44,310 bases of DNA from JAVKBW01 sp964352715 (lineage in GTDB: Bacteria > Pseudomonadota > Alphaproteobacteria > UBA8366 > Aestuariispiraceae). Under the pieces are notes generated by a model, which had not been told where the DNA came from, did no database searches, and saw only the letters and a list, made by a program, of their open reading frames with translations. This document shows, piece after piece, positions 6,661 to 15,202 of the stretch. Position 1 is the stretch's first letter; each line of letters opens with the position of its first letter. The DNA is taken from contig CAYGSU010000033.1 of assembly GCA_964352715.1 (NCBI GenBank), forward strand, positions 1-44,310. Direction: 5' to 3'. A program made the translations under genes and the position numbers.

Positions 6661-9321
6661 CTACCCTACCGTATCGAGCCGCGCCAACGCTTCGGTCAGT
6701 TTGTCGCGGGCGGCGCGTTCCTCGGCCAGCCGGTCGCGGTTTTCCTGAACCACGCTATCCGGCGCCTTGGCGAGGAAACCCTCGTTCGACAGCTTCTTGT
6801 CGATCTTCATGATTTCCTGATCGACCTTTGCGATGGCCTTTTCCAGCCGGGCCTTTTCTTCTGCGACATTGATCGCGCCCGACAGCGGCAGGGCCAGTGT
6901 GGCGTCATCGAGAATGACCTGGATCGCGCCTTCCGGGGCTTCCGCAGCATGTTCGATGCCGGAAACCCGCGCCAGCCGGGTGATCAGCCCAAGATGCGCC
7001 GCCGCACGCTGTTTCGCCGTGTCCGACGCGCCGACCATCACCGCGTCTAGAATGGTCGCCGGCGGCACGTTCATTTCCGATTTGGCGGACCGGACCTGTG
7101 TAATCAGATCGACCACCCAGCGCATTTCCGCCGCCGCGTCGGCATCGACAATGGCCTTGTCGTAGACCGGCCAGCTTTCGACAATCAGCATGCGGTCGCG
7201 TTTGCCGTCCCACAGATAATCGTGCAGCTCTTCGGTGATGAAAGGTGCAATCGGGTGCATCAGGCGCAAAATCTGGTCCAGCACCCAGGCGGTGGTGGCG
7301 CGGGTTTCGGCCTTCACCGCCGCATCGTCGGACATCAGCAGCGGCTTGGCGAATTCGATATACCAGTCGCAGAACGTGCCCCAGACGAACTGGTAGATGG
7401 AGTTGGCGGCATCGTTGAACCGGTAGCTTTCGATGCCGGCCACCATTGCATCGCAGGCCCCGGCGACTTCACCGACGATCCACTTGTTCACGGTCTGGGT
7501 CACTGAAAGCGGGTCGAAACCGGGTACTGGGCGGCATTCGTTCATTTCCGCGAAGCGTGCCGAACTCCACAGCTTGGTCATGAAATTTCGGTAGCCCTCG
7601 ACACGCTGGCTGGACAGTTTCACGTCGCGGCCGGGTGCTGCCATCGCCGACAATGTGAAGCGCAGGCTGTCCGCGCCGTACTGGTCGATCAGATCGAGCG
7701 GGTCCATGACGTTGCCCTTGGATTTGGACATCTTCTGGCCTTTTTCATCCCGCACCAGGGCATGGACATAAACCGTGTGGAACGGTTCTTCCGGCATGAA
7801 ATGCAGGCCCATCATCATCATTCTTGCGACCCAGAAGAAGATGATGTCGAAGCCGGTGACCAGTACGTCGGTTTGATAGTACCGCTGCACTTCCGGCGTG
7901 TCGTCCGGCCAGCCTAGTGTCGAGAACGGCCACAGGGCCGACGAGAACCAGGTGTCCAGAACGTCTTCATCGCGCGTCAACTCGGTCGACGCGCCGAATT
8001 TGGCATCGGCCTCGGCCTGCGCCTCTTCCTCGGTCTCGGCCACGAAATACGTGCCGTCCGGCGCATACCACGCCGGAATCTGATGACCCCACCACAATTG
8101 ACGCGACACGCACCACGGCTGGATATTACGCATCCATTCGTAATAGGTCTTGGTCCAGTTTTCCGGCACGAAATTCGTGCGCCCCTGCTCCACCGCTTCA
8201 ATCGCCGGCTTCGCGAGCGTCTCGGCATCGACATACCACTGGTCGGTCAGATACGGCTCGATCGGCACCCCGCCACGGTCGCCATAGGGAACGACGTGGT
8301 CGATTTCCTCAATCTTCTCCAGCAGGCCGAGATCGTCGAGGTCCTGCACCACGACCTTGCGGGCCTCGAACCGGTCCATGCCCTGATATTTCTCAGGCGC
8401 GTTCTCGTTGATCACGGCTTTCGTGGTCAGGATGTTGATCTGTTCCAGGCCTTGCCGTTTACCGACTTCAAAGTCGTTGAAATCGTGCGCCGGCGTCATC
8501 TTCACCGCGCCGGAGCCCTGTTCCGGATCGACATAAGAATCCGCGACAATCGGGATGCGCCTTCCGACCAGCGGCAGGATGCAGTGCTGACCGACCAGAC
8601 CGGAATAACGGTCGTCATCGGGATGAACCGCGATACCGGTATCGCCCAGCATGGTCTCCGGCCGTGTTGTGCCAACTGTCACAAATTCGCCGTCGCGGCC
8701 TTCGATGGGGTATTTGAAAAACCACATCTTGCCCTTGGTTTCGACCTGCTGCACTTCCAGGTCCGAAATTGCGGTTTCCAGCGCCGGATCCCAGTTGACC
8801 AGGCGCTTGTCCTTATAGATCAGCCCTTCCTTGTAGAGCTGCACGAACACTTTCAGAACCGCGCGGGACAGGCCGTCATCCATGGTGAATCGCTCACGGC
8901 TCCAGTCGCAGGATGCGCCGAGCCGGCGCAGCTGCCGCGTGATCGTGCCACCGGATTCCGCCTTCCATTTCCAGACCCGGTCGATGAACGCCTCGCGGCC
9001 CATGTCGCGTCGGCCGATATTGCCTTCCTGTGCCAGTTGCCGTTCAACGACCATCTGGGTGGCGATGCCGGCATGGTCGGTGCCCGGCTGCCACAGCACG
9101 TCCAGCCCGCACATGCGTTTGTAGCGGATCAGAATATCCTGCAGCGTGTTGTTCAGCGCATGGCCCATATGCAGGCTGCCGGTGACGTTCGGCGGCGGGA
9201 TAACAATGCTGAACGTGTCGGCATCGGGACGGGTGCCGCATTTGAACGCGCCGGTCTCTTCCCATTCTGCATAACGGCGGCTTTCCACCGCTTCGGGATC
9301 GTAGGTTTTTTCCAACGCCAT
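6661..9321 (-). CDS. valS: Valyl-tRNA synthetase
   Basis: An 886-residue class I aminoacyl-tRNA synthetase charging tRNA-Val in the cytoplasm. Visible landmarks in order: PPPNVTGSLHMGHALNN with the HIGH signature HMGH (51-54); the editing domain (CP1) with TTRPETMLGDTG; DVLDTWFSSALWPFSTLGWP; the KMSKS loop (530-534, KGQKMSKSKGNVMDP); the anticodon-binding domain; and a C-terminal coiled coil (KARLEKAIAKVDQEIMKIDK) that contacts tRNA. Length is normal for the compact alphaproteobacterial form. AAAGG lies 7-8 bases before the ATG. It sits downstream of popZ, separated by a terminator, and upstream of the epimerase gene. Confidence 0.98.
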   Translation of the reverse strand: MALEKTYDPEAVESRRYAEWEETGAFKCGTRPDADTFSIVIPPPNVTGSLHMGHALNNTLQDILIRYKRMCGLDVLWQPGTDHAGIATQMVVERQLAQEGNIGRRDMGREAFIDRVWKWKAESGGTITRQLRRLGASCDWSRERFTMDDGLSRAVLKVFVQLYKEGLIYKDKRLVNWDPALETAISDLEVQQVETKGKMWFFKYPIEGRDGEFVTVGTTRPETMLGDTGIAVHPDDDRYSGLVGQHCILPLVGRRIPIVADSYVDPEQGSGAVKMTPAHDFNDFEVGKRQGLEQINILTTKAVINENAPEKYQGMDRFEARKVVVQDLDDLGLLEKIEEIDHVVPYGDRGGVPIEPYLTDQWYVDAETLAKPAIEAVEQGRTNFVPENWTKTYYEWMRNIQPWCVSRQLWWGHQIPAWYAPDGTYFVAETEEEAQAEADAKFGASTELTRDEDVLDTWFSSALWPFSTLGWPDDTPEVQRYYQTDVLVTGFDIIFFWVARMMMMGLHFMPEEPFHTVYVHALVRDEKGQKMSKSKGNVMDPLDLIDQYGADSLRFTLSAMAAPGRDVKLSSQRVEGYRNFMTKLWSSARFAEMNECRPVPGFDPLSVTQTVNKWIVGEVAGACDAMVAGIESYRFNDAANSIYQFVWGTFCDWYIEFAKPLLMSDDAAVKAETRATTAWVLDQILRLMHPIAPFITEELHDYLWDGKRDRMLIVESWPVYDKAIVDADAAAEMRWVVDLITQVRSAKSEMNVPPATILDAVMVGASDTAKQRAAAHLGLITRLARVSGIEHAAEAPEGAIQVILDDATLALPLSGAINVAEEKARLEKAIAKVDQEIMKIDKKLSNEGFLAKAPDSVVQENRDRLAEERAARDKLTEALARLDTVG

Positions 9322-9346
9322 ATCGCGACCTTTTAGATACTCAATG

Positions 9347-9373
9347 AAAAAGCCGGACCGACAGGCCCGGCTT
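9347..9373 (-). terminator. Rho-independent terminator between popZ and valS
   Basis: On the reverse strand, AAGCCGG (9367-9373) pairs with CCGGCTT (9350-9356) around a 10-base loop and runs into a T tract (9347-9350). It is placed 36 bases after the popZ stop and just ahead of the valS ribosome site, so valS probably has its own promoter or depends on read-through. Confidence 0.65.
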
Positions 9374-9408
9374 GGTTAACAGCGGAATACCGGATCGACC
9401 CGGCAGGA

Positions 9409-10041
9409 TCAATCGTTCTCGTCGCCCCGGCGTCGTGCGCCACCCGCCATTTTCTCGATTTCGGCGCGCACGAGACGCTCCACCATGCCCGGCAGGTTTT
9501 CGTCGAGCCACGACCGCAGCATCGGTCTCAGCAGGCCTTTGACCACATCTTCCAGCGTCTCGCCGGCATGGCCCATGCGGATCGACTGTTCCAGCTGCAG
9601 GAACGCAGCGGCGGCGGCCGCTTCAGCCGGCTCGGAAACGATACGGTCATCACCTTTAGGCTGCTCAACGACCGTGGGTGGCCGAGGGGGTGGTGGTGGC
9701 GGCGGCGGAGGCGGGTCCGGTTCGTCGTCGGCGAATTCGATCTCGATCTCATCTTCTTCGTCATCGAGTTCGAGTGGCTCTTCTTCCTCGTCATCGAGTT
9801 CAAGAGGCTCTTCGTCCTCCTCTTCCTCGAGCAAATCGAGCGGCTCTTCCTCCTGATCGTCGAAGGCTTCGGGTTCGGGTTCTGGTTCTGGTTCCGGCTG
9901 AGGTTCGGGTTCTGGCGCAGCAGCTTCTTCAGCCGGCGCTTTTTCCGGTTTCGCGTCCTCGTCGTCGCCGTCTTCCGAAATGATTTTCCGGATCGACGCG
10001 AGGATTTCCTCCATCGAGGGTTCTTGCTGCGCGTCGCTCAT
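9409..10041 (-). CDS. popZ: Polar organizing protein PopZ (DUF2497)
   Basis: A 210-residue protein with the three-part PopZ layout. The N-terminal helix EPSMEEILASIRKIISED (about 8-25) is the conserved partner-binding segment. The middle is an intrinsically disordered linker rich in Glu, Asp and Pro, including EP repeats, two near-identical EEPLELDDEE blocks and a run of ten prolines. The C-terminal oligomerisation helices are LEDVVKGLLRPMLRSWLDEN and MVERLVRAEIEKMAGG. In Caulobacter PopZ forms a polar condensate that anchors ParB-parS and recruits cell-cycle kinases. The neighbours (valS downstream, tolC and pcm upstream) are the usual alphaproteobacterial context. About 240 bases of apparently non-coding leader separate it from tolC. 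Confidence 0.93.
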   Translation of the reverse strand: MSDAQQEPSMEEILASIRKIISEDGDDEDAKPEKAPAEEAAAPEPEPQPEPEPEPEPEAFDDQEEEPLDLLEEEEDEEPLELDDEEEEPLELDDEEDEIEIEFADDEPDPPPPPPPPPPRPPTVVEQPKGDDRIVSEPAEAAAAAAFLQLEQSIRMGHAGETLEDVVKGLLRPMLRSWLDENLPGMVERLVRAEIEKMAGGARRRGDEND

Positions 10042-10282
10042 GCCTTGACCCGTCCCAAAACAGCCCTGTTACCGTTGTGCCCCTTGACCGTAACGCAGCA
10101 CGAAACCGGCAGCCACCCAAGATTAGAACGGGCCAGGGCACAATCCTTATCAAGATATAGTACGACGATTCGAGAAGAAACAAGCGGTCGAACGCGCCCG
10201 CGAACGGGTTTTCTACTGATCATGCCGCAAAAATGGCAACATGCGGCTGCGACAGCGCCTGCAGAACGCCGCTGCCTGATTT

Positions 10283-11671
10283 CTACTTTTCGTCTTCTTT
10301 GAAGATTTCATCCCAAACGGCTGCATCATAGACCTTGTCGCGTACCGACTTGTAATAGGCTTCCGGGTCGTAAAGATCGGTCGTCAAACCCATATCCCGG
10401 GCCGTAAGCCCGCCAATTGCCTGAATCAGATCGTAGCGCGCGACCGTTTCATTGCGTTGCGCCTCGACCAGATTGACCTGCGCGTCCAGCAATTCCTGCT
10501 CTGCATCCAATACGTCCAGAACGGTACGGGATCCGACAGCAGCTTCCTGGTCGACCCCTTCAAGGGCGATCTCCGTAGCGCGGACTTCCGCCTCGCGCGC
10601 GCTGATCTGCGCCACGGCCGAAATATAGGTTTCCCAGGCCGAAGTTGCATCTTCCAGAACCGCACGGCGCGCTTCGACTACCAGATCCTGTGCTTCCTGC
10701 GCCGCCTGACGCGCTTCACGTACCTGACTGGAAACGATGCCCTGCTGATAGATCGGCACCGTCAGGTTACCGGTCAGTGTCATCAGATCCGAATCTGAAT
10801 CGCTTGATCCCGAGCGGGTATATTCGCGGCCAAGCTGGGCGGTAAGATCGACGCTGGGCAGCAGACTGGCGGCCTGCACCCTCACAGCAATATCCGCAGC
10901 TTCATAGGTCTTGATCGCGGCGCGTACCGTCGGATTGCGGTCTGCCGCCAGAGCCAGCGCTTCATCGCGGGATGCCGGCACGTCAGGATGCGTGGTCGGT
11001 GCCTGCAACGGGCCCGGCAATTCACCAACGATCTGCTGATAGAACGCCCGGCTGACTTCAAGGTCGCCTTCTGCGGCGATCCGGTCGGCCTGCGCCCCTG
11101 AAAGACGGGATTCCGCCTGGGCGACATCGGTGCGCGTCACCTCGCCGACTTCGAACCGGTCGCTTGTTGCTTCAAGCTGCCGTTCCAGCCGGCGTTCGTT
11201 GCGCTTGTTGAGGTCAATGATCGCCTGATCACGCACGACATTCATGTAAGCCGTGACGGCATCGAACAAGACAGCCTGTTCGGTTCTCATCAACTCAGCC
11301 CGCGCTGCATCGACTTCCGCTTCGGCCTGCTTTATCCGGTAGGTCGTGCCGCCGCCTTCATACAGGTTCTGATTGATCTCCAGAACACTGGAATACAGCC
11401 GGCGCGTATCTTCGCCCGTCGTGAAACCGGAATTTTCGCGCCGGATAGCAGCGCTGTTGGTCAGTTCGACTGTCGGACGCCAGCGGCCCACCGCCTGCGG
11501 CACGCCTTCGTCAGTCGTCCGCAGTGATGACCGTTCCGCCTGGATTGTCGGGTTATTCTGATAGGTTGCAATGATTGCATCCATCAGGGTTTGCGCCGAC
11601 GCCGGAACAGCGGAAGCAAACGCAAAAAAGGCGGCGAGCGCCGTCCCCTGAACAAGCCGACTGCGATTCAT
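10283..11671 (-). CDS. tolC: TolC-family outer-membrane channel protein
   Basis: A 462-residue outer-membrane efflux protein. Residues 1-27 are a signal peptide ending PASAQ, followed by TLMDAIIATYQNNPTIQAERSS, the typical first helix of TolC. Two OEP repeats follow, with long coiled-coil helices (YRIKQAEAEVDAARAELMRT and VREARQAAQEAQDLVVEARR) and the conserved TRTDVAQAESRLSGA and GSRTVLDVLDAEQELLDAQ turns. The start at 11671 is preferred over an upstream one at 11704 because a GAAGGG site and a clean signal peptide begin there. The trimer forms the exit duct for type I secretion and RND pumps. It could serve the RND adaptor/pump pair in this window, which has no own channel gene; this is inference. 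Confidence 0.95.
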   Translation of the reverse strand: MNRSRLVQGTALAAFFAFASAVPASAQTLMDAIIATYQNNPTIQAERSSLRTTDEGVPQAVGRWRPTVELTNSAAIRRENSGFTTGEDTRRLYSSVLEINQNLYEGGGTTYRIKQAEAEVDAARAELMRTEQAVLFDAVTAYMNVVRDQAIIDLNKRNERRLERQLEATSDRFEVGEVTRTDVAQAESRLSGAQADRIAAEGDLEVSRAFYQQIVGELPGPLQAPTTHPDVPASRDEALALAADRNPTVRAAIKTYEAADIAVRVQAASLLPSVDLTAQLGREYTRSGSSDSDSDLMTLTGNLTVPIYQQGIVSSQVREARQAAQEAQDLVVEARRAVLEDATSAWETYISAVAQISAREAEVRATEIALEGVDQEAAVGSRTVLDVLDAEQELLDAQVNLVEAQRNETVARYDLIQAIGGLTARDMGLTTDLYDPEAYYKSVRDKVYDAAVWDEIFKEDEK

Positions 11672-11784
11672 CGTCAAAACCCTTCGATGCCGCCTAGCGC
11701 GCATCCTTGAAAGTGTTGTCTGCCGTATCTGCCTGAATCAATGTTCAGACACTGAAATGGAACATACATCAAACCTTCGCCGCT

Positions 11785-12135
11785 TCAATAGCGCGCGAGG
11801 CCGGGATCAATCTGTTGCGCCCAATGGTCAATGCCACCAGCCATATTCGTGACGTTTTCAAACCCCTGCTGACGCAGAAACATGGTCACCTGCATCGACC
11901 GGCCGCCATGGTGACACAGCACCACAATCGGCCTGTCCGTCGGCAACTCATCCAGCCGCGACGGTATCTGCTGCATCGGAATATGGGTGTGGCCCTCGAT
12001 CGCACAAACCGCCAGTTCCTGCGGCTCACGGACATCCAGAAGCATGAATTGTTCACCCGTTTCAACCCGGCGAGAGACTTCATCGACATCGACTTCAATC
12101 GGCTGCGGCGGCAACGGCTGGCCCGGCATGGTCAT
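11785..12135 (-). CDS. Single-domain rhodanese-like sulfurtransferase
   Basis: This 116-residue rhodanese domain contains FMLLDVREPQELAVCAI and the active-site loop LCHHGGRSMQ with persulfide-forming Cys74; HHGGRS matches the six-residue loop of GlpE/PspE-type enzymes. It ends with GFENVTNMAGGIDHW, the standard closing motif. AGGAAGGA lies seven bases before the ATG. It sits 47 bases downstream of pcm and ahead of tolC, in the conserved pcm-rhodanese-tolC order, so co-transcription with pcm is likely. There is no signal peptide, so it is cytoplasmic. Physiological acceptor unknown. Confidence 0.93.
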   Translation of the reverse strand: MTMPGQPLPPQPIEVDVDEVSRRVETGEQFMLLDVREPQELAVCAIEGHTHIPMQQIPSRLDELPTDRPIVVLCHHGGRSMQVTMFLRQQGFENVTNMAGGIDHWAQQIDPGLARY

Positions 12136-12182
12136 ACGGAATCCTTCCTGTAGTGCACTTCTGGTGCCGCCCCGGCCGTGCC

Positions 12183-12836
12183 TCAGAACACGAAAGCGGG
12201 TTTCGGCTGCATGCCCGGTAGATAGGGTGTCGAAGCGTCGAATACCACTCGCTCCGACACCGCGCCGCCGCGTTTTTCGAACAGTGTGATTCGCCCGACG
12301 CCGTTCTCTGGCCGAACAACCGCAACCACACGCCCACCGTCGGGAATCTGATCGAACAGGGTTGCCGGCACTGACGCGACCGCGCCGTCGATCAGGATCA
12401 GGTCGTAGGGCGCTTCGTTTGGCCAGCCGTTTTCATGCGCGCCTTCAACCACCACAACGTTATCGATGGTCAGCGAGGTCAGAAGGCTGCTGGATTCGGC
12501 AACCAGCGACGGGTCGGATTCAAGGGCGATCACGGTCTGCGCCAGATTACCAAGAATAGCCGGCGTGTAGCCGGGGCCACCGCCGATCACCAGCACGATA
12601 TCGGTCGGTTTGACCTGGGCGGAAAGGATAAGCCGGGCGATCACCAGCGGTTCCGAAAGCTGCCGGTCGCCGGGCAGTGGAATATCCTCATCGACATAGG
12701 CCAGATGCATCATGTTCTTCGGCAGAAACTGTTCGCGCGGCAGCCGGCGCATCACCGATAACAGCCGCTCATCGGTGACCCGGTTGGTCCGTAGCTGGCT
12801 TTCGACCATGTTTTTTCGCGCAGTCGCGTAATCCAT
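12183..12836 (-). CDS. pcm: Protein-L-isoaspartate O-methyltransferase family protein
   Basis: This 217-residue SAM-dependent methyltransferase has the PCMT pattern: MVESQLRTNRVTDERLLSVM, REQFLPKNMMHLAYVDEDIP, the SAM loop IVLVIGGGPGYTPAIL, and YDLILIDGAVASVP. The family methylates isoaspartyl residues in aged proteins to start their repair. The usual catalytic loop of pcm reads GQTIS; here it is DRQLSEPLV, a difference shared by the alphaproteobacterial tolC-linked branch, so the classical activity is likely but not certain. A GTG lies one codon upstream (12839); the ATG was preferred because AGGGG lies about nine bases before it. Confidence 0.85.
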   Translation of the reverse strand: MDYATARKNMVESQLRTNRVTDERLLSVMRRLPREQFLPKNMMHLAYVDEDIPLPGDRQLSEPLVIARLILSAQVKPTDIVLVIGGGPGYTPAILGNLAQTVIALESDPSLVAESSSLLTSLTIDNVVVVEGAHENGWPNEAPYDLILIDGAVASVPATLFDQIPDGGRVVAVVRPENGVGRITLFEKRGGAVSERVVFDASTPYLPGMQPKPAFVF

Positions 12837-12991
12837 CACCTGTAACCCCTACCCGATGTCTCGCCGGATTGTCCTGTGTTCCCACCGCGCGCCGGGCCGA
12901 AACCGCAACGGCGACGCCTGTCCCGCCGTTATAAAAAGGGTTACCGGTAAATACAACGAACACGGTGCGATAATCTTGCCGTCAGAATCCG

Positions 12992-13020
12992 TTGCAAGTC
13001 ACCCGAAGCATCGTTAGAAG
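12992..13020 (+). promoter_or_regulatory. Candidate sigma-70 promoter for tRNA-Cys
   Basis: TTGCAA (12992-12997) and TAGAAG (13015-13020) are separated by 17 bases and lie about 40 bases ahead of the tRNA-Cys gene. A perfect 7-bp hairpin (CCGGATG/CATCCGG, 13031-13047) lies between this promoter and the tRNA, presumably in the 5' leader removed by RNase P. The assignment rests on pattern alone. Confidence 0.35.
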
Positions 13021-13057
13021 ACACTCCCGACCGGATGAACCATCCGGTTCCCGGCAC

Positions 13058-13131
13058 GGCGCGGTGGCGGAGTGGTTACGCAGAGGACTGCAAATCCTTG
13101 CACGCCGGTTCGATTCCGGCCCGCGCCTCCA
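13058..13131 (+). tRNA. tRNA-Cys (anticodon GCA)
   Basis: A complete cloverleaf can be drawn. Acceptor GGCGCGG (13058-13064) pairs with CCGCGCC (13121-13127). The anticodon stem-loop is GGACTGCAAATCC with GCA, and the T arm is GCCGG-TTCGATT-CCGGC. The discriminator is U, and CCA is encoded. U73 is the known cysteine identity base. Confidence 0.97.
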
Positions 13132-13204
13132 GGCCGGCCCAGCCGGCGCATGAGGTCAACGATGTCAGGCAATGGCCTGCCGGCCCAGCAGAGTGGCGAC
13201 AGAC

Positions 13205-13558
13205 ATGCCCTTCCTTCTGATTTGCGAAAGTTGCCAGCGACCCGACGGCGGTGCATCGCCGCGTGAAGACGCTGACGCGGTGACAGCCGTCCTGCAAAGC
13301 CACGGTCTGTCCGAAGCAATCTCGGTCCGGTTGTCGGACTGCATGGGGGGATGCGAACATCCGGTCAGCATCGGCCTGCAGGGCGCTGGGTTGGCCAGCT
13401 ATGTCTTTTCCGGTGTCGAACCGCAGATCGACATCGACGATATCGTCGCGACCTGCCGCCAATACCTGGACAGCGAAAACGGCTGGATCGAGGATGCTCA
13501 CCCGTGCGGCCGTCTGCGCACATGCCTGAGGTCGCGCCTGCCTGCGTTGCAGCGCTAA
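13205..13558 (+). CDS. DUF1636 thioredoxin-like metal/iron-sulfur protein
   Basis: This 117-residue protein matches the DUF1636 layout: an N-terminal CESC (Cys7, Cys10), a central SDCMGGC (Cys46, Cys50), GLASYVFSGVEPQ in the middle strand, and a C-terminal LRSRLP. Four spaced cysteines on a thioredoxin-like fold resemble 2Fe-2S ferredoxins. DUF1636 genes are repeatedly found beside cobalamin-biosynthesis and cobalt-transport genes (CobW, CbtA/CbtB), and here the gene converges on the riboswitch-controlled cbtB-cbtA unit, which supports that link. The start at 13205 fits the family; an upstream ATG at 13172 would add an unconserved tail. It begins 73 bases after tRNA-Cys and might be read from the same promoter. 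Confidence 0.75.
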   Translation: MPFLLICESCQRPDGGASPREDADAVTAVLQSHGLSEAISVRLSDCMGGCEHPVSIGLQGAGLASYVFSGVEPQIDIDDIVATCRQYLDSENGWIEDAHPCGRLRTCLRSRLPALQR

Positions 13559-13573
13559 AAACGGCCACCGTCG

Positions 13574-14080
13574 CTATTCGACGACAATTGTGGTTTCCGC
13601 GCTCACCGGTTTGTCGTCGATGGCGAGTGTCCGGTGATCGTTGCTGTTAAGCGTTACCATGATGACATTTTCGCCTGGATCGAGCGCGCTGATATGCATC
13701 CACGGCCCGTACAGGCGGGCGATCTTCAAACCGTTCACATAGACATGGGCGTGCCCTTCGCCCGTAATGTGCGCGCTGCTCGCATGTTCCGGCGCGAACC
13801 GGAAATTAGCTGTCCGGATGTTCAGGTTCCACCCCGACATCGGATCCTCAACGACGTCGAGAGTCAGGCTCGGCGGTGCGGAGGCCGCATCGAGAACAAG
13901 CATTTCTCCGTGGTCATGTGTCTTCCCTGTGTGGTGGCCGGCATGGTCGCCGTCCGAAGCGGCAAGATGTTCGCCATGGTCATGACCATCCAGGGTGATG
14001 CCGTTGCCGGCGGCGAACAGAAACCCGGCAAGACCACCGAATACAATTCCAATAACCAGAAGCCCCAGAGAACGGTTCAT
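13574..14080 (-). CDS. Membrane-anchored or secreted His-rich protein of the cbt unit
   Basis: A 168-residue protein. Residues 5-25 are a hydrophobic segment (signal anchor or uncleaved signal). Residues about 32-60 hold many His (DGHDHGEHLAASDGDHAGHH, then KTHDHGE), a likely metal-binding stretch. The C-terminal domain (about 70-168) contains NIRTANFRFAPEHASSAH, GEGHAHVYVNGLKIARLYGP and DPGENVIMVTLNSNDH, a conserved periplasmic-type beta domain with further His. A good AAGGGAAAG site precedes the ATG. As third gene after cbtB and cbtA, behind a cobalamin riboswitch, it may bind cobalt (or copper/nickel) in the periplasm. That role is inference; the domain was not tied to a named family. Confidence 0.75.
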   Translation of the reverse strand: MNRSLGLLVIGIVFGGLAGFLFAAGNGITLDGHDHGEHLAASDGDHAGHHTGKTHDHGEMLVLDAASAPPSLTLDVVEDPMSGWNLNIRTANFRFAPEHASSAHITGEGHAHVYVNGLKIARLYGPWMHISALDPGENVIMVTLNSNDHRTLAIDDKPVSAETTIVVE

Positions 14081-14095
14081 GGCTTTCCCTTTCTG

Positions 14096-14138
14096 AAAAA
14101 ACGGACGAAACAGGCGCCCGCTGCCGGTCGCCCGTTTC
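14096..14138 (-). terminator. Intercistronic hairpin with T-run between cbtA and the His-rich gene
   Basis: On the reverse strand, GAAACGGGCG (14129-14138) pairs with CGCCTGTTTC (14107-14116), ten pairs including one G-T, followed after five bases by six T residues (14096-14101). It could act as a partial terminator that lowers expression of the His-rich gene relative to cbtBA, or as a full terminator; its loop is GC-rich. Confidence 0.45.
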
Positions 14139-14162
14139 TGCCGTCAATAGATCCGTCGGTTG

Positions 14163-15007
14163 TCAGGCCGCAGCAGCGCGGGCTTCCTCGCGTTTCCAGA
14201 AGAACGCCGCAAACAGGCCGACGAGAACCCAGGCTACAAGCCCGATCCCCAACGCACGGCTGGCGAACAGCGCACCCAGTTCGGTCGGCACCGGCCCGGT
14301 GAAGACATCCGGTTCCGGCGCACCGATAAGATGCGGTGCGGCGAACAGCACCACGGCGGCGCCCCAGGCCTTCCAGTCCTTGCCGAAGGCGATCAGCCAA
14401 AGGGCGATGGCTGAAGCTGCGACTGTGGCGAACCACCAGATCTGACGGTCGTAGACATCCGCGGCGGCGACGCCGGGAACTTCCGGTGCGAGCGTGAATC
14501 CAGGCGCCAGATGCGCGGCGATAAAGCCGGCGACGCCCCAGATCATGCCCTTTCGGACATCGATCTTAACGCCCTTCTCACTTGCAAAGGCCATTGCTGC
14601 GACAAGCACCATCGCATAACCGCAATAGGCTACGATGGTAAAACCGATGCTGAGGCCATCACGCATCGGATCGATACCGCCAAGATCCTGATGCGCACTT
14701 ACCGCCGCTGCACCGAAATGAACGAGTTTTCCGGATTCATACAGTTCCGCATGCAGCAATACCGGCTGCACAAACACAAGCTGAAGCAGGCCCACAATAA
14801 GACCTGCCAAAGCGCCAGCGAAAAGTGCGCNNNNNNNNNNNNNNNNNNNNNNNNNNNNNNNNNNNNNNNNNNNNNNNNNNNNNNNNNNNNNNNNNNNNNN
14901 NNNNNNNNNNNNNNNNNNNNNNNNNNNNNNACAAGCTGAAGCAGGCCCACAATAAGACCTGCCAAAGCGCCAGCGAAAAGTGCGCTGGTCACGATGCGCG
15001 TGAACAT
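14163..15007 (-). CDS. cbtA: CbtA, predicted cobalt transporter subunit (split only by an assembly artefact)
   Basis: The gene starts at 15007 (MFTRIVTSALFAGALAGL). A run of 100 N then interrupts it, and a 55-base sequence is present on both sides of the run. Removing one copy plus the N run (155 bases) leaves 690 bases, an uninterrupted 229-residue frame, so the break is artificial. The restored protein has about five to six membrane helices, an N-terminal helix followed by FVQPVLLHAELYESG, a central GFIAAHLAPGF helix with His, and AAPHLIGAPEP, all as in CbtA. CbtA with CbtB is a predicted B12-regulated cobalt uptake system of the inner membrane. cbtB lies three bases upstream. Confidence 0.88.
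14776..14985. repeat. Exact 55-base duplication flanking a 100-N gap
   Basis: Bases 14776-14830 and 14931-14985 are identical over 55 bases and are separated only by N. The natural reading is two contigs that overlap by one assembler k-mer and were scaffolded without merging. The collapsed sequence restores cbtA, so neither the repeat nor the gap exists in the genome. Confidence 0.92.
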
Positions 15008-15010
15008 GTC

Positions 15011-15199
15011 CTAGTGGCAGGGAAAACCGGTCGCGTGCCGAACATCATGCGCTGCATCATGCAGCGTGCTGGCCTGTACATGGCCAACCACGAAAATCAT
15101 CGCGATGCCGATAAAGGCCGCCATGAGGCAGGGAAGAAGAAGGCTTCTGGAAGCGGAAATCGACGCTGTCTGCGTCGCTGTGTGTGTCTGTGTCGTCAT
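15011..15199 (-). CDS. cbtB: CbtB, small predicted cobalt transporter subunit
   Basis: A 62-residue protein with a short Ser/Thr-rich start, one membrane helix (LLPCLMAAFIGIAMIFVVG) and a His-rich tail (STLHDAAHDVRHATGFPCH), the hallmark of CbtB, whose C-terminal His cluster is thought to bind cobalt. A strong CTGGAGAAG ribosome site precedes the ATG and lies directly after an 8-bp hairpin, downstream of a cobalamin riboswitch. cbtA follows after three bases. Such proteins are often missed because of their size. Confidence 0.93.
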   Translation of the reverse strand: MTTQTHTATQTASISASRSLLLPCLMAAFIGIAMIFVVGHVQASTLHDAAHDVRHATGFPCH

Positions 15200-15202
15200 T
15201 GT

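Noticed and set aside
8083..9336. Forward open frame of 417 codons
   Set aside because: It is antisense to valS, whose class I motifs are unmistakable.
10215..10282. GC-rich sequence after the tolC stop with a short T-run on the reverse strand
   Set aside because: No stable uninterrupted stem could be drawn next to the T-run.
9568..10302. Forward frame with runs of Trp/Arg and Phe
   Set aside because: It is the complement of the polyproline and acidic linker of popZ.
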